Source of the DNA: Streptomyces sp. DI166
GTDB taxonomy: Bacteria > Actinomycetota > Actinomycetes > Streptomycetales > Streptomycetaceae
NCBI RefSeq assembly: GCF_900091315.1
Contig: NZ_FLSP01000037.1
Span: 1 to 64,000, forward strand
Direction: 5' to 3'
DNA: 64,000 nucleotides
Under the pieces are notes generated by a model. That model was not told where the DNA came from. It did not search any database and saw only the letters and a program-made list of their open reading frames with translations. Shown here piece by piece: positions 8,226 through 16,634 of this stretch; position 1 is the stretch's first letter; each line of letters opens with the position of its first letter. The position numbers were made by a program, and so were the translations under genes.

Positions 8226-9407
8226 GTGGACCTGTTCGAGTACCAGGCGAGGGACCTCTTCGCCAAGCACGATGTACCGGTGCTGGCCGGTGAAGTCATC
8301 GACACGCCTGAGGCGGCCCGCGCAGCCACTGAGCGCCTCGGTGGCAAGTCCGTCGTCAAGGCCCAGGTGAAGGTCGGCGGCCGTGGCAAGGCCGGTGGCG
8401 TGAAGCTCGCCGCCACCGTCGACGAGGCCGTCGAGCATGCGACGAACATCCTCGGCATGGACATCAAGGGCCACACGGTCCACAAGGTCATGATCGCCGA
8501 GACCGCTCCGGAGATCGTGGAGGAGTACTACGTCTCCTTCCTCCTCGACCGTGCCAACCGCACCTTCCTCTCCATCGCCTCCGTCGAGGGCGGCATGGAG
8601 ATCGAGGAGGTCGCGGCCACCCGTCCGGAGGCCGTCGCCAAGACCCCGATCGACCCGATCGACGGCGTGACCGAGGAGAAGGCCCGCGAGATCGTCGAGG
8701 CCGCCAAGTTCCCGGCCGAGGTCGCGGACAAGGTCGTCAACGTCCTGGTCAAGCTCTGGGACACCTTCATCAAGTCGGACGCCCTCCTCGTCGAGGTCAA
8801 CCCGCTGGCGAAGGTCGCCTCCGGCGAGGTCCTCGCCCTCGACGGCAAGGTGTCGCTCGACGACAACGCCGAGTTCCGCCACCCCGAGTACGAGGAGCTC
8901 CACGACAAGGCCGCGGCCAACCCGCTGGAGGCCGCCGCCAAGGAGAAGAACCTCAACTACGTCAAGCTCGACGGCGAGGTCGGCATCATCGGCAACGGCG
9001 CCGGTCTCGTGATGAGCACCCTGGACGTCGTCGCGTACGCCGGTGAGAAGCACGGCAACGTCAAGCCGGCCAACTTCCTGGACATCGGTGGCGGTGCCTC
9101 CGCCCAGGTCATGGCCAACGGTCTGGAGATCATCCTCGGCGACCCGGACGTCAAGTCCGTCTTCGTCAACGTCTTCGGTGGCATCACCGCCTGTGACGAG
9201 GTCGCCAACGGCATCGTCCAGGCCCTGAAGCTGCTGGAGGACCGCGGCGAGCAGGTCACCAAGCCGCTGGTCGTCCGCCTCGACGGCAACAACGCCGAGC
9301 TCGGCCGACAGATCCTCACCGACGCCAACCACCCGCTGGTGCAGCGCGTCGACACCATGGACGGCGCGGCCGACAAGGCCGCCGAGCTGGCCCACGCCGC
9401 CAAGTAA
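8226..9407 (+). CDS. sucC: Succinyl-CoA synthetase (ADP-forming), beta subunit
   Basis: 393 residues, the usual SucC length. It begins MDLFEYQARDLFAKHDVPV and has an N-terminal ATP-grasp domain (VVKAQVKVGGRGKAGG near residue 40) and a C-terminal CoA-ligase domain (FLDIGGGAS, VFVNVFGGITACDEVA). The heterotetramer with SucD converts succinyl-CoA, ADP and phosphate to succinate, CoA and ATP in the TCA cycle. GTG start with AGGGACGGAA upstream. sucD follows after 27 bp, so the two are co-transcribed. SucC/SucD upstream of perM, purN and purH is the order also known in mycobacteria. Confidence 0.97.
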   Translation: MDLFEYQARDLFAKHDVPVLAGEVIDTPEAARAATERLGGKSVVKAQVKVGGRGKAGGVKLAATVDEAVEHATNILGMDIKGHTVHKVMIAETAPEIVEEYYVSFLLDRANRTFLSIASVEGGMEIEEVAATRPEAVAKTPIDPIDGVTEEKAREIVEAAKFPAEVADKVVNVLVKLWDTFIKSDALLVEVNPLAKVASGEVLALDGKVSLDDNAEFRHPEYEELHDKAAANPLEAAAKEKNLNYVKLDGEVGIIGNGAGLVMSTLDVVAYAGEKHGNVKPANFLDIGGGASAQVMANGLEIILGDPDVKSVFVNVFGGITACDEVANGIVQALKLLEDRGEQVTKPLVVRLDGNNAELGRQILTDANHPLVQRVDTMDGAADKAAELAHAAK

Positions 9408-9434
9408 GCACTCAGGACGAGGACACAACACACC

Positions 9435-10319
9435 ATGGCTATCTGGCTCAACAAGGACAGCAAGGTCATCGTCCAGGGCATGACCGGCGCCACGGGCATG
9501 AAGCACACCAAGCTCATGCTCGGTGACGGCACCAACGTCGTGGGCGGCGTGAACCCGCGCAAGGCGGGTCAGACCGTGGACTTCGACGGCACCGAGGTAC
9601 CCGTCTTCGGCACCGTCAAGGAGGCCATCGAGAAGACCGGCGCCAACGTCTCCGTCATCTTCGTGCCGGAGAAGTTCACCAAGGACGCGGTCGTCGAGGC
9701 CATCGACGCCGAGATCCCGCTGGCCGTCGTGATCACCGAGGGCATCGCCGTGCACGACACGGCCGCCTTCTGGGCGTACGCCGGCAAGAAGGGCAACAAG
9801 ACCCGCATCATCGGCCCGAACTGCCCCGGCATCATCACCCCGGGCGGCTCGAACGTCGGCATCATCCCGGGCGACATCACCAAGCCGGGCCGTATCGGCC
9901 TGGTCTCGAAGTCCGGCACGCTGACGTACCAGATGATGTACGAGCTGCGTGACATCGGCTTCTCCACGGCCGTGGGCATCGGCGGTGACCCGATCATCGG
10001 CACCACCCACATCGACGCCCTGGCCGCCTTCCAGGACGACCCGGACACCGACCTGATCGTGATGATCGGTGAGATCGGCGGCGACGCCGAGGAGCGGGCC
10101 GCGGCCTTCATCAAGGACAACGTGACCAAGCCGGTCGTCGGCTACGTCGCGGGCTTCACCGCCCCCGAGGGCAAGACCATGGGCCACGCGGGCGCCATCG
10201 TCTCCGGCTCGTCCGGCACCGCCCAGGCGAAGAAGGAGGCCCTGGAGGCCGCCGGCGTCAAGGTCGGCAAGACGCCGACCGAGACGGCGAAGCTGGCGCG
10301 GGAGATCCTCTCCGCCTGA
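9435..10319 (+). CDS. sucD: Succinyl-CoA synthetase, alpha subunit
   Basis: 294 residues. The N-terminal CoA-binding Rossmann domain includes VQGMTGATGMKH. The catalytic, phosphorylated His is His251 in GKTMGHAGAIVSG. GPNCPGIITPGG is also typical. It partners with SucC. The ATG at 9435 is preceded by AGGACGAGGA. A strong terminator follows at 10351. Confidence 0.97.
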   Translation: MAIWLNKDSKVIVQGMTGATGMKHTKLMLGDGTNVVGGVNPRKAGQTVDFDGTEVPVFGTVKEAIEKTGANVSVIFVPEKFTKDAVVEAIDAEIPLAVVITEGIAVHDTAAFWAYAGKKGNKTRIIGPNCPGIITPGGSNVGIIPGDITKPGRIGLVSKSGTLTYQMMYELRDIGFSTAVGIGGDPIIGTTHIDALAAFQDDPDTDLIVMIGEIGGDAEERAAAFIKDNVTKPVVGYVAGFTAPEGKTMGHAGAIVSGSSGTAQAKKEALEAAGVKVGKTPTETAKLAREILSA

Positions 10320-10350
10320 ACCCTCCCGGCAGCCTTCCCGGCACGCTGAC

Positions 10351-10385
10351 GACGGGCCCGTCCCCCTGGTGGGGGCGGGCCCGTC
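10351..10385. terminator. Terminator after sucCD (probably bidirectional)
   Basis: GACGGGCCCG (10351-10360) pairs with CGGGCCCGTC (10376-10385), and an inner CCCCC/GGGGG extends the stem. It lies between convergent sucD and the minus-strand HTH/sigma-like gene. Confidence 0.8.
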
Positions 10386-10425
10386 GGCGTTGTCCGGCCT
10401 TACTCCGTTGTCCCGCCCTACTTGG

Positions 10426-11535
10426 TCAGTCCGCCCGCGGGACCAGGCGCTGCGGCCCGCTCACGGTCTCCCCGCGCAGCTTCTCCCGCAGCTCGCGCTC
10501 CTTCTCCGACAGCGGGCCCGGGGCCATCTTCGGCGGGACACCCTGCACCGTGGCCCCCGGCGGCACCGGGGGCTCGTACCGGGTCGGTGCCGTGCGCAGC
10601 GTGAGCGCGGTGGTGCCGATCAGCGCGACCGTGAAGGCGATGGCGGCGCGGGTCCAGAAGCTCGCCCGGCGCTCGCTGCCGGTGCGCACCGTGGGCGGCC
10701 TGGCGGCGCGCAGCCGCTCCGCGGAGGCCACTTCGGCGAGCCTGCGGTGCAGCGTGGCGGGGTCCGCCAGTTCCGGCAGCCGCTCGGCGACCGCCTCGCG
10801 CGCGTGCAGCAGCCGGTTGGCCGCCGCGGGCGTGCTCGCCTCCGTCTCCGCCGCCGTGTCCGGCAGATCGAGGCCGACCCCGTCGTAGAGCACCAGGGTG
10901 CGGCGGTACGGCGGCGGCAGGGTGAGCAGTACGTCCATCAGGGCCCGGTCGGAGGGGTCGGCGGGCGGTGGTTCGGGGTGCCGGTAGCGGGGGCGGAACC
11001 GGTGCCAAGGGGAGAGCGCGTACTCGTACGCCGTCGCCCGTACCCAGCCCGCCGGGTCCCGGTCGCGGGCCACCTCCGGCCAGCGCTGCCAGGCCACTTG
11101 GAAGGCCCGTTCCACCGACTCCCGGGCCAGCTCCCGGCGTCCGGTGAGCAGATAGGCCTGCCGGACGAGCGCGGGGGCGCAGAACGCGTACAGCGCGTCG
11201 AAGGCCTGAGCGGGCGTCAGGCCGGCGGTGGGGAGCGCCTTCGGCTGAGGAGGGGGTGCCTCAGGAGTGTGCTCGGGTGGGTCCGTCAGTACGGGCGTGA
11301 GCGTCTCGGCCGTGTCGATGAGGTCCTGCTGAGGGGCGCTCAGTTCGCCCAGCAGCTTCGCGTACGCCTCCCGCTTCCGGCCGCGCGGTGTCGTACGGCC
11401 GGTCTCCCACGCCCGCACCGTCTCCCGGGTGACACCGATCCGTGCCGCGACCTGAGCCTGCGTCAACGAAGCGGCCTCGCGCAGGCGTCGGCGTTCCTTG
11501 GGCGGTGGAAGAGGGCTGGCAGGGCTCCGTGTCAC
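10426..11535 (-). CDS. XRE helix-turn-helix / ECF sigma-like / membrane-anchored fusion regulator
   Basis: 369 residues from GTG 11535, chosen for the GGAGGGGC six bases upstream. Residues about 8-65 form an XRE-type HTH (SLTQAQVAARIGVTRETVRAW). A middle part near residues 120-280 resembles sigma-70 regions 2 and 4 of ECF factors (AYLLTGRRELARESVERAFQ, LPPPYRRTLVLYDGVGL). One transmembrane segment (TRAAIAFTVALIGTTALTL) and a short Pro-rich tail follow. The order HTH, degenerate sigma, TM would tether a DNA-binding protein to the membrane. It is divergent from perM, with a 96 bp shared promoter region. Targets unknown. The sigma region may be a structural relic. Confidence 0.7.
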   Translation of the reverse strand: MTRSPASPLPPPKERRRLREAASLTQAQVAARIGVTRETVRAWETGRTTPRGRKREAYAKLLGELSAPQQDLIDTAETLTPVLTDPPEHTPEAPPPQPKALPTAGLTPAQAFDALYAFCAPALVRQAYLLTGRRELARESVERAFQVAWQRWPEVARDRDPAGWVRATAYEYALSPWHRFRPRYRHPEPPPADPSDRALMDVLLTLPPPYRRTLVLYDGVGLDLPDTAAETEASTPAAANRLLHAREAVAERLPELADPATLHRRLAEVASAERLRAARPPTVRTGSERRASFWTRAAIAFTVALIGTTALTLRTAPTRYEPPVPPGATVQGVPPKMAPGPLSEKERELREKLRGETVSGPQRLVPRAD

Positions 11536-11548
11536 AGGACGCCCCTCC

Positions 11549-11578
11549 GTACGAAAAGGTACATAAACGTATATTGAG
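11549..11578. promoter_or_regulatory. Three helically phased 10 bp repeats between regulator and perM
   Basis: GTACGAAAAG, GTACATAAAC and GTATATTGAG begin at 11549, 11559 and 11569, exactly one helical turn apart. They lie in the only AT-rich patch of the divergent promoter region, right upstream of the ribosome site of the HTH-fusion gene. This is a plausible operator for that regulator. Confidence 0.4.
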
Positions 11579-11631
11579 CGACACAGCGGAGGTTCGCCTG
11601 TTACGACGGGAAAGCGCGTGTCGTTGGGAGC

Positions 11632-13173
11632 ATGGCGGGCGTGATCCAGATGACCGCTCGCCGATCGCCGTTGTCGTCCCTGCTCACCCGGTTGCGCGAC
11701 CGGTCGCCCGGACTGGCCACCGCTCTGCTCGGCGGCGTGCTGGCCGCGGGGCTCGGGCTCGGGGCGTTCGCCGTCCTGGTGATGGTGCTGTGGATCAGCT
11801 CGCCGTATCCGGACAGCGGGCCGGACGGCGCCCTGCACGTGGCCGCGGCGCTGTGGCTGCTGGCCCACGGCGTGGAACTGGTCCGCGTCGACACCCTGTC
11901 CGGTGTGCCCGCGCCGGTCGGTGTCACCCCGCTGCTGCTGGTCGTGCTGCCGGTGTGGCTGGTGCACCGGGCGGCGCGGGACGCCATGGACGGGGAGGAG
12001 GTGTCCGGGCGCACCGCGTGGGCGGGCGTGGTGACCGGCTATCTGTGCGTGGGCGCGGGCGCCGCCGTGTATGCCGCCGGGGGTGTGCTGCGGCCGGACT
12101 GGGTGTGGGCCGGTGTGTGCGTCCCGCTGGTCGCGGTGGGGGCGGCCGGGGCGGGGGTGTGGACCTCGTACGGGCGTCCGCGTGACGCGGTGGACGAGGT
12201 GCTGATCCTCCTGCCCGCCGGGGTGCGGCGGCTGTTCCTCGGGGACGGGCCGCGGGCCCGGCTCGACGCGGCGGCGCGGGGCGCGGGGGCGGGGGTCGCG
12301 GTGCTCTTCGGGGGCGGGGCGCTGCTGCTGGCGGTGTCGCTGGTGTGGCACGGGAGCGCGGCGCGGGCGTCGTTCCTGCGGCTGACGGAGGGGGCGTCGG
12401 GGCAGTTCACGGTGCTGCTGCTGTGTCTGGTGCTGCTGCCGAACGCTTCCGTCTGGGCCGCCTCCTACGCCCTCGGGCCCGGGTTTCTGCTGGGGGCGGG
12501 GCATGTGGTCGGGCCGCTGTCCTCCTCGCCCGTCGCGCTGCTGCCGCCGTTTCCGCTGCTGTCGGCGGTGCCCGCGGAGGGAGTCGGGGGGCCCTTGAAC
12601 TGGGCGGCGGGCGCGGTGCCGGTGGTGGCCGGGGCGGTGGTGGGGTGGTTCGTGGGGCGGGCCGGCCGGGGCGGTGCGTGGTCGCGGTGGCGGACCGCGG
12701 GGGTGGCGCTGGTGGCGTGTGCGATGTGGGCCGGGGTGATGGCGGGGCTGGCCGCGGTGGCGGGCGGGCCGCTGGGGGTGGGGGCGCTCGCCTCGTTCGG
12801 GCCGGTGTGGTGGCAGGTGGGGGTGGCCGTGCTGGCGTGGGGTGCGGGGGTGGCGGTGCCGGTGGCTGTGGTGCGGCGGGTCTGGGGGAGCCGGGGGGTG
12901 CGGGGCGGTGGTGTGGCGAGGATCGCCGGGCCGCGGGTGGGGGAGGGACGGTGGCTGTTCGGGCGGCGGGAGAAGGGGGCGCCTGTGGTGGCGGGGGTGT
13001 CGGAGGGAGCGGCGGAGGGTGGGGAGGGGTACGACTTGCTGCCCGTTGAGCCTGCTGTGGAGGCGGTGCCCTGGGAGGTGGACGAGGCGGCTCGGGAGGC
13101 TCGGTGGGCCGCGTTGCGGGAGGCCGCCGGGCGGGAGGAGGACGAGGAGGCGGCGCCTCCGGGGGCGCCGTGA
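11632..13173 (+). CDS. perM: DUF6350 / PerM-like multi-pass membrane protein
   Basis: 513 residues. At least eight to nine hydrophobic segments start at about residue 25 (LATALLGGVLAAGLGLGAF), with a hydrophilic Glu/Ala-rich cytoplasmic tail over the last 90 residues. The composition and the position between sucCD and purNH match PerM (Rv0955) of Mycobacterium tuberculosis, a membrane protein linked to cell division. Start ATG 11632 is the most upstream in-frame start; ATG 11650 is the alternative, and neither has a well-spaced ribosome site. The function in Streptomyces is inferred only from the family. Confidence 0.75.
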   Translation: MAGVIQMTARRSPLSSLLTRLRDRSPGLATALLGGVLAAGLGLGAFAVLVMVLWISSPYPDSGPDGALHVAAALWLLAHGVELVRVDTLSGVPAPVGVTPLLLVVLPVWLVHRAARDAMDGEEVSGRTAWAGVVTGYLCVGAGAAVYAAGGVLRPDWVWAGVCVPLVAVGAAGAGVWTSYGRPRDAVDEVLILLPAGVRRLFLGDGPRARLDAAARGAGAGVAVLFGGGALLLAVSLVWHGSAARASFLRLTEGASGQFTVLLLCLVLLPNASVWAASYALGPGFLLGAGHVVGPLSSSPVALLPPFPLLSAVPAEGVGGPLNWAAGAVPVVAGAVVGWFVGRAGRGGAWSRWRTAGVALVACAMWAGVMAGLAAVAGGPLGVGALASFGPVWWQVGVAVLAWGAGVAVPVAVVRRVWGSRGVRGGGVARIAGPRVGEGRWLFGRREKGAPVVAGVSEGAAEGGEGYDLLPVEPAVEAVPWEVDEAAREARWAALREAAGREEDEEAAPPGAP

Positions 13174-13174
13174 G

Positions 13175-13275
13175 GGTTTTCGCCCCCGCCGCCCCTACCC
13201 GTCCCATCCCCGGGGGCTGCCGCCCCCGGACCCCCGCTTCGGCCCTGAACGGGCCTCGTCCTCAGACGCCGGACG
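13175..13275. repeat. Common Streptomyces intergenic element
   Basis: The stretch with CCCCGGGGGCTGCCGCCCCCGG (a hairpin) followed by GCTTCGGCCCTGAACGGGCC is, from general knowledge, one of the most frequent intergenic elements in Streptomyces genomes. It sits between convergent genes here and probably acts as a terminator. Confidence 0.55.
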
Positions 13276-13287
13276 GGCTGAATGTGC

Positions 13288-14085
13288 TCAGCCGTCGTTG
13301 CCCAGTACCCCGCGCAGCTGCTCCGGCAACAGGTCGTCGCAGCCCTTCTTCGCCTCGTTCGTCAAGGCGTCGCTCTTGCACGTGTAGTAGTCGCTGTACA
13401 CCAGCTTCGCGCCGAAGCCCGCCGCCACCAGGGCCAGGGCCAGGGACGCCGTGACCAGGCCGGTCACCGCCGCCGTGGTCTGGGGGCGGCCCGAGGGCGC
13501 GGGGGCCGGGGAGTCGGGGTCGGGGGTGCGGGGCTTGGCGCGCAGGGCGCTGATGCTCCAGTACATGGCCAGCGCGCCGAGCAGCAGGGCGACGTACGGC
13601 CAGCTGAACAGGGCGAAGAAGAAGGCCCACATACCGCACAGCAGGGCGTAGCGCGCCCGGCGCTGGGCCGGGTCCGTGGGGTCCCAGCGCATGCCCGAAC
13701 CGGGGCCGCCGCTGTTGCCCTGACCGCCCTCGGGGCGGGGGCGCTCGCCGAAGCCGCCGGGGGAGCGGCCGGGCTGGCGGTCGCTCCACTGACTGCCCCA
13801 CGGCGAGCCCTGGCCGCCCTCGCCGGAGTTGCCGCTGCCGTCGCCCGAGGCCGGGCGGCGCGGCTGCCAGGGGCGGTCCGGGGTGCCCTCCGGCGGCGGG
13901 GCGAAGGGGTTGTCGTCCGTCGGCGCCGCGTCGGTCGGCTTGTCGTCGCGCTCGTCACCGTCGGCCCCGCCCGAGGGGGCGTCCGGGGGCGAGGAGGGCC
14001 GCTCGCGCAGCAGCACGCCGTGGCGCTCCCCTCCCTGCACCGGCTGCGGGGGGAGCGGGAGGAGTCGCAGGCTGCGGTCCGGCAT
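13288..14085 (-). CDS. Pro/Gly-rich membrane protein, unknown function
   Basis: 265 residues from ATG 14085. The first 140 residues are hydrophilic, rich in Pro, Gly, Asp and Arg. Three hydrophobic segments follow (ALLCGMWAFFFALFSW, VALLLGALAMYWSI, AAVTGLVTASLALALVAAGF). A short extracytoplasmic tail carries two Cys (YYTCKSD, KKGCDDLL) that could pair. It resembles actinobacterial DUF4190-like membrane proteins, but I do not assign a function. It is convergent with perM and divergent from purN. An AGGGGA sits 13 bases before the start. Confidence 0.7.
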   Translation of the reverse strand: MPDRSLRLLPLPPQPVQGGERHGVLLRERPSSPPDAPSGGADGDERDDKPTDAAPTDDNPFAPPPEGTPDRPWQPRRPASGDGSGNSGEGGQGSPWGSQWSDRQPGRSPGGFGERPRPEGGQGNSGGPGSGMRWDPTDPAQRRARYALLCGMWAFFFALFSWPYVALLLGALAMYWSISALRAKPRTPDPDSPAPAPSGRPQTTAAVTGLVTASLALALVAAGFGAKLVYSDYYTCKSDALTNEAKKGCDDLLPEQLRGVLGNDG

Positions 14086-14379
14086 CAAGTGAGCGTCTTC
14101 CCCTTGGTGAGTACGGCTGACATGGCTGGTGGCACCAGGTCCGTCACCCTGTGAACGCACCGCTCACGAACGGCGTTCCCGACCCGGCTCCTCCCAGACG
14201 CTACCTTCCGGCCACGCCCCCGTCCCGCGGGGGCTGTCCGGTGTGCCGGTATCGTTGCTGACGGTCGGCCGCTTCGTAGGCTTCCCCGTATCCGGGAACC
14301 CGAAGCATTCGTACGAACGTACAGAGCGGCGTGCGGGCCCGGCCACCGTACCGACGTACCCCCGAGAAAGGGCCCCGCC

Positions 14380-14997
14380 GTGGCTGCCAAGCGCCTCGTC
14401 GTGCTGGTCTCCGGATCCGGCACCAACCTCCAGGCGCTGCTCGACGCCATCAGCGACACCGGTGCCGAGGCCTACGGCGCCGAGATCGTGGCCGTCGGCG
14501 CCGACCGTGACGGCATCGAGGGACTGGCCCGCGCCGAGCGCGCCGGCATCCCGACCTTCGTACGAAAGGTCAAGGACTTCGGGACGCGGGAGGAGTGGGA
14601 CGCCGCGCTCGCCGAGGCCGTCGCCGCCTACGAGCCCGACCTCGTGGTCTCCGCGGGGTTCATGAAGATCGTCGGCAAGGAATTCCTCGCCCGCTTCGGC
14701 GGCCGGTTCGTCAACACACACCCCGCTCTGCTGCCCAGTTTTCCCGGCGCCCACGGCGTCCGTGACGCGCTCGCGTACGGGGCCAAGGTCACCGGCTGCA
14801 CCGTCCACTTCGTCGACGACGGCGTCGACACCGGACCGATCATCGCCCAGGGCGTGGTCGAGGTCCGCACCGAGGACGACGAGAGCGCTCTGCACGAGCG
14901 CATCAAGGAAGTCGAGCGCAGGCTGCTCGTCGAGGTCGTGGGGCGCCTCGCCCGCAACGGCTATCGCATTGAGGGACGAAAGGTAGTTATCCAGTGA
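14380..14997 (+). CDS. purN: Phosphoribosylglycinamide formyltransferase
   Basis: 205 residues, the normal PurN length. N-terminal VVLVSGSGTNLQALLDAI binds the phosphoribosyl substrate, and NTHPALLPSFPGAHG holds the catalytic Asn-His. VHFVDDGVDTGPI supplies the active-site Asp. It transfers a formyl group from 10-formyl-THF to GAR in purine synthesis. GTG start. The stop overlaps the purH GTG as GTGA, giving coupled translation. Confidence 0.97.
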   Translation: MAAKRLVVLVSGSGTNLQALLDAISDTGAEAYGAEIVAVGADRDGIEGLARAERAGIPTFVRKVKDFGTREEWDAALAEAVAAYEPDLVVSAGFMKIVGKEFLARFGGRFVNTHPALLPSFPGAHGVRDALAYGAKVTGCTVHFVDDGVDTGPIIAQGVVEVRTEDDESALHERIKEVERRLLVEVVGRLARNGYRIEGRKVVIQ

Positions 14998-16556
14998 CCG
15001 CCGAGAGCAACAAGCGGCCGATTCGCCGGGCGCTCGTCAGCGTCTACGACAAGACCGGTCTTGAGGACCTCGCGCGTGGCCTGCACGAGGCGGGCGTCTC
15101 GCTCGTCTCCACCGGCTCCACCGCGTCCCGGATCGCCGCCGCCGGAGTGCCCGTCACCAAGGTCGAGGAGCTGACCGGCTTCCCCGAGTGCCTGGACGGC
15201 CGGGTCAAGACGCTGCACCCGCGCGTGCACGCCGGGATCCTCGCCGACCTGCGTCTGGAGGACCACCAGCGGCAGCTGGCGGAGCTGGGGGTGGAGCCGT
15301 TCGACCTGGTCGTCGTGAACCTCTACCCGTTCCGCGAGACCGTCGCCTCCGGCGCCTCCGACGACGAGTGCGTGGAGCAGATCGACATCGGCGGCCCCTC
15401 GATGGTCCGCGCCGCCGCCAAGAACCACCCCTCCGTGGCGGTCGTCACCAGCCCCGCTCGCTACGGCGACGTCCTGGCCGCGGTCAAGGACGGCGGCTTC
15501 GACCTGGCCACCCGCAAGCGGCTCGCGGCCGAGGCGTTCCAGCACACGGCCGCCTACGACGTGGCGGTGGCGAGCTGGTTCGCCTCCTCCTACGCCCCGG
15601 TCGACGACTCGCAGTTCCCCGACTTCCTGGGCGCCACCTGGGAGCGCGAGAACACCCTGCGCTACGGCGAGAACCCGCACCAGCCCGCGGCCCTGTACGT
15701 GTCCGGCACCGGCGGGCTCGCCGAGGCCGAGCAGCTGCACGGCAAGGAGATGTCGTACAACAACTACACGGACACGGACGCCGCCCGCCGTGCCGCGTAC
15801 GACCACTCCGAGCCGGCCGTCGCGATCATCAAGCACGCCAACCCCTGCGGTATCGCGATCGGCGCGGACGTGGCCGAGGCGCACCGCAAGGCGCACGCCT
15901 GCGACCCGCTGTCGGCGTTCGGCGGTGTGATCGCCGTCAACCGCCCGGTGTCGAAGGAGATGGCCGAGCAGGTCGCGGAGATCTTCACCGAGGTCATCGT
16001 GGCGCCGGACTACGAGGACGGCGCCCTCGAAGCCCTCACCAAGAAGAAGAACATCCGCGTGCTGCGCTGCCCCGACGCCCCCGCCAACCCGGTCGAGGTC
16101 AAGGCGATCGACGGCGGTGCCCTCCTTCAGGTGACCGACCGGCTCCAGGCCGACGGCGACGACCCCGCGAACTGGACCCTGGCCACGGGTGAGGCCCTCT
16201 CCGAGGCCGAACTCGCCGAGCTGGCCTTCGCCTGGAAGGCCTGCCGCGCGGTGAAGTCCAACGCCATCCTGCTCGCCAAGGACGGCGCCTCGGTCGGCGT
16301 CGGCATGGGCCAGGTCAACCGCGTCGACTCCGCCAAGCTGGCCGTCGAGCGCGCGGGCGCCGAGCGCGCCCAGGGCTCCTACGCCGCCTCCGACGCCTTT
16401 TTCCCCTTCCCCGACGGTCTGGAGATCCTCACCGCGGCCGGCGTCAAGGCGGTCGTCCAGCCCGGCGGCTCGGTCCGCGACGAACTTGTCGTCGAGGCCG
16501 CCAAGAAGGCGGGCGTGACGATGTACTTCACGGGGACGCGGCACTTCTTCCACTGA
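14994..16556 (+). CDS. purH: Bifunctional AICAR transformylase / IMP cyclohydrolase
   Basis: 520 residues. The N-terminal IMP cyclohydrolase (MGS-like) domain covers about residues 1-200 (RRALVSVYDKTGLEDLARG, KTLHPRVHAG). The C-terminal transformylase carries KHANPCG, with the catalytic Lys-His. It performs the last two steps to IMP and uses 10-formyl-THF, as PurN does. GTG start overlapping purN. A 15 bp perfect terminator follows. Confidence 0.97.
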   Translation: MTAESNKRPIRRALVSVYDKTGLEDLARGLHEAGVSLVSTGSTASRIAAAGVPVTKVEELTGFPECLDGRVKTLHPRVHAGILADLRLEDHQRQLAELGVEPFDLVVVNLYPFRETVASGASDDECVEQIDIGGPSMVRAAAKNHPSVAVVTSPARYGDVLAAVKDGGFDLATRKRLAAEAFQHTAAYDVAVASWFASSYAPVDDSQFPDFLGATWERENTLRYGENPHQPAALYVSGTGGLAEAEQLHGKEMSYNNYTDTDAARRAAYDHSEPAVAIIKHANPCGIAIGADVAEAHRKAHACDPLSAFGGVIAVNRPVSKEMAEQVAEIFTEVIVAPDYEDGALEALTKKKNIRVLRCPDAPANPVEVKAIDGGALLQVTDRLQADGDDPANWTLATGEALSEAELAELAFAWKACRAVKSNAILLAKDGASVGVGMGQVNRVDSAKLAVERAGAERAQGSYAASDAFFPFPDGLEILTAAGVKAVVQPGGSVRDELVVEAAKKAGVTMYFTGTRHFFH

Positions 16557-16577
16557 TCCCCATCGCGTGCGTGAACG

Positions 16578-16611
16578 ACTCGGGGCGGCCCCGTCAGGGG
16601 CCGCCCCGAGT
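16578..16611. terminator. 15 bp perfect terminator after purH
   Basis: ACTCGGGGCGGCCCC (16578-16592), loop GTCA, GGGGCCGCCCCGAGT (16597-16611). It lies between convergent purH and a membrane-protein gene and probably serves both. Confidence 0.85.
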
Positions 16612-16634
16612 GGCGTCGCGGTGGCTTCGGCCGC

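Noticed and set aside
8157..10187. Minus-strand frame of 676 codons opposite sucC and sucD
   Set aside because: Both sense genes are certain; the antisense frame is low-complexity Gly/Val/Asp sequence produced by GC codon bias.
14309..14320. TTCGTACGAA palindrome upstream of purN as an operator
   Set aside because: A near copy (CTTCGTACGAAAGG) lies inside purN itself, and the short palindrome is expected by chance in this composition.
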